A stretch of DNA of 64,000 bases from assembly GCA_037179515.1 (NCBI GenBank), contig JAXCGZ010022671.1, forward strand, positions 1-64,000, in the 5' to 3' direction. The notes below the pieces were generated by a model that was not told the origin of the DNA, did no database searches, and was given only the letters and a program-made list of their open reading frames with translations. Of this stretch, positions 63,645 to 64,000 are shown one piece after another (position 1 is the first letter of the stretch; each line of letters opens with the position of its first letter). The translations under genes and the position numbers were made by a program. This DNA comes from Halocaridina rubra (taxonomy: Eukaryota; Arthropoda; Malacostraca; Decapoda; Atyidae).

Positions 63645-63662
63645 GTCCCTGTTCGGGCGCCA
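63645..63662 (-). promoter_or_regulatory. tRNA-Lys primer-binding site of copy C
   Basis: On the minus strand TGGCGCCCGAACAGGGAC, complementary to the 3' end of tRNA-Lys as used by many retroelements. It lies 4 bp after the LTR end (CCCAACA), the normal position for minus-strand DNA priming. Confidence 0.9.
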
Positions 63663-63666
63663 ATCT

Positions 63667-64000
63667 TGTTGGGTTGGGATGGTAGAGTGTTGTTAAGATT
63701 CTGTTTTACTAAGGGGACTCAAAGTACTGAGCTCGGTTACGAGCTCACAAACAGACAGGACAGATATTTGTACTTGAACACCCCATCTGTTTTACCATTA
63801 GTCGGTTAAATGAAACTCAGGATTCAACTTTCTTTTAATATTGGAAATGCAATGACATTAAAAGTATTGAATTAAATTTTCTAATTAAATTTTATGAAAT
63901 GCTGCCTCGAATCCCGGAGGTGGTGAGCACGAGTTCGTTTCCCGGCACCACGGACGTATGCCAAGACTTTGGCCTCAACTCGACGATTACCTCTGTCACA
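63667..64000 (-). mobile_element. 5' LTR of copy C, continuing beyond the window
   Basis: Begins TGTTGGGTTGGGATGG in plus coordinates and matches the first 334 bp of the LTR at 54688. The rest is off the window, so the array may continue. Confidence 0.85.

Larger units (their letters stand above)
57574..63666 (-). mobile_element. Gmr1-like retrotransposon copy C, near-complete internal region
   Basis: 6.1 kb between two LTRs. From its 5' side: primer-binding site (63645-63662), leader with tandem repeats, gag-protease-integrase zinc finger (62186-60747), integrase core and C-terminus (60746-59880), RT (59844-58630), RNase H (58629-58193), 3' UTR (58192-57592) and a purine tract (AGAAAGGGCTTT) before the LTR. 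The RT is gypsy-like but the order is that of copia elements. About five point lesions separate it from an open pol. Confidence 0.9.

Noticed and set aside
57574..63666. Integrase-before-RT order as an artefact of tandem copies
   Set aside because: Within one unit, bounded by a primer-binding site at one end and polypurine tract plus LTR at the other, gag, integrase, RT and RNase H occur once each in this order. Copies A and B agree.

Overview
This is a 64 kb piece of animal nuclear DNA, most likely from a decapod crustacean. It is almost entirely transposable elements, nested in one another and separated by very long (TA)n microsatellites. The decapod assignment is an inference. It rests on the kilobase-scale TA arrays, the RTE, Penelope, CR1 and I-type element mix, a tRNA-derived SINE, and two exons of a leucine-rich-repeat (LRR) protein of the kind annotated in decapods as the non-catalytic subunit of Oplophorus luciferin monooxygenase. 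There are no rRNA or tRNA genes, no CRISPR and no prokaryotic features. The very long Ile/Tyr ORFs are translations of TA arrays.

Layout. 1-2030: decayed CR1-like LINE (+). 2306-3110: 3' piece of a Jockey-like LINE (-). 3619-20640: an inverted (head-to-head) pair of 5'-truncated Penelope-like elements (PLE). The minus-strand arm has been blown open by an I-type LINE, a solo LTR inside that LINE, a second inverted LTR, and a Ty3/gypsy element with conventional domain order. 20627-26983: two RTE LINEs (-), each with its 3' end running into a TA array. 27009-28058: the only clear host gene sequence, the last two coding exons of an LRR protein, with matching splice sites, a SINE in the intron and a poly(A) signal. 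28496-34937: a PIF/Harbinger transposon with TTA target duplications, interrupted by a Jockey-like LINE and a Tigger/pogo transposon. 35090-39572: a second Ty3/gypsy element (+), split in its RT by a hAT transposon with a perfect 8-bp target duplication. 39573-44700: a patch of element fragments, a satellite-rich MITE-like block, and two head-to-tail CR1-like LINEs. 44715-64000: a tandem array of three copies (A, B, C) of one LTR retrotransposon, all on the minus strand and sharing about 2.1-kb LTRs.

The most notable feature is that array. The reverse transcriptase is Ty3/gypsy-like, but the domain order is gag-protease-integrase-RT-RNase H, the Ty1/copia order. This is the hallmark of the Gmr1 group, first described in deuterostomes. 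Copy C is bounded by a recognisable tRNA-Lys primer-binding site and a polypurine tract next to the LTR, so the order is not an artefact of the tandem arrangement. Its capsid-like gag is histidine-rich and shows no CCHC knuckle, and its leader carries tandem repeats.

Every mobile-element ORF seen here has at least one stop, frameshift, truncation or catalytic substitution, except possibly short domain-level stretches. The window therefore looks like an old, gene-poor region in which elements have inserted into each other repeatedly. All family assignments come from reading motifs by eye and no database search was run.
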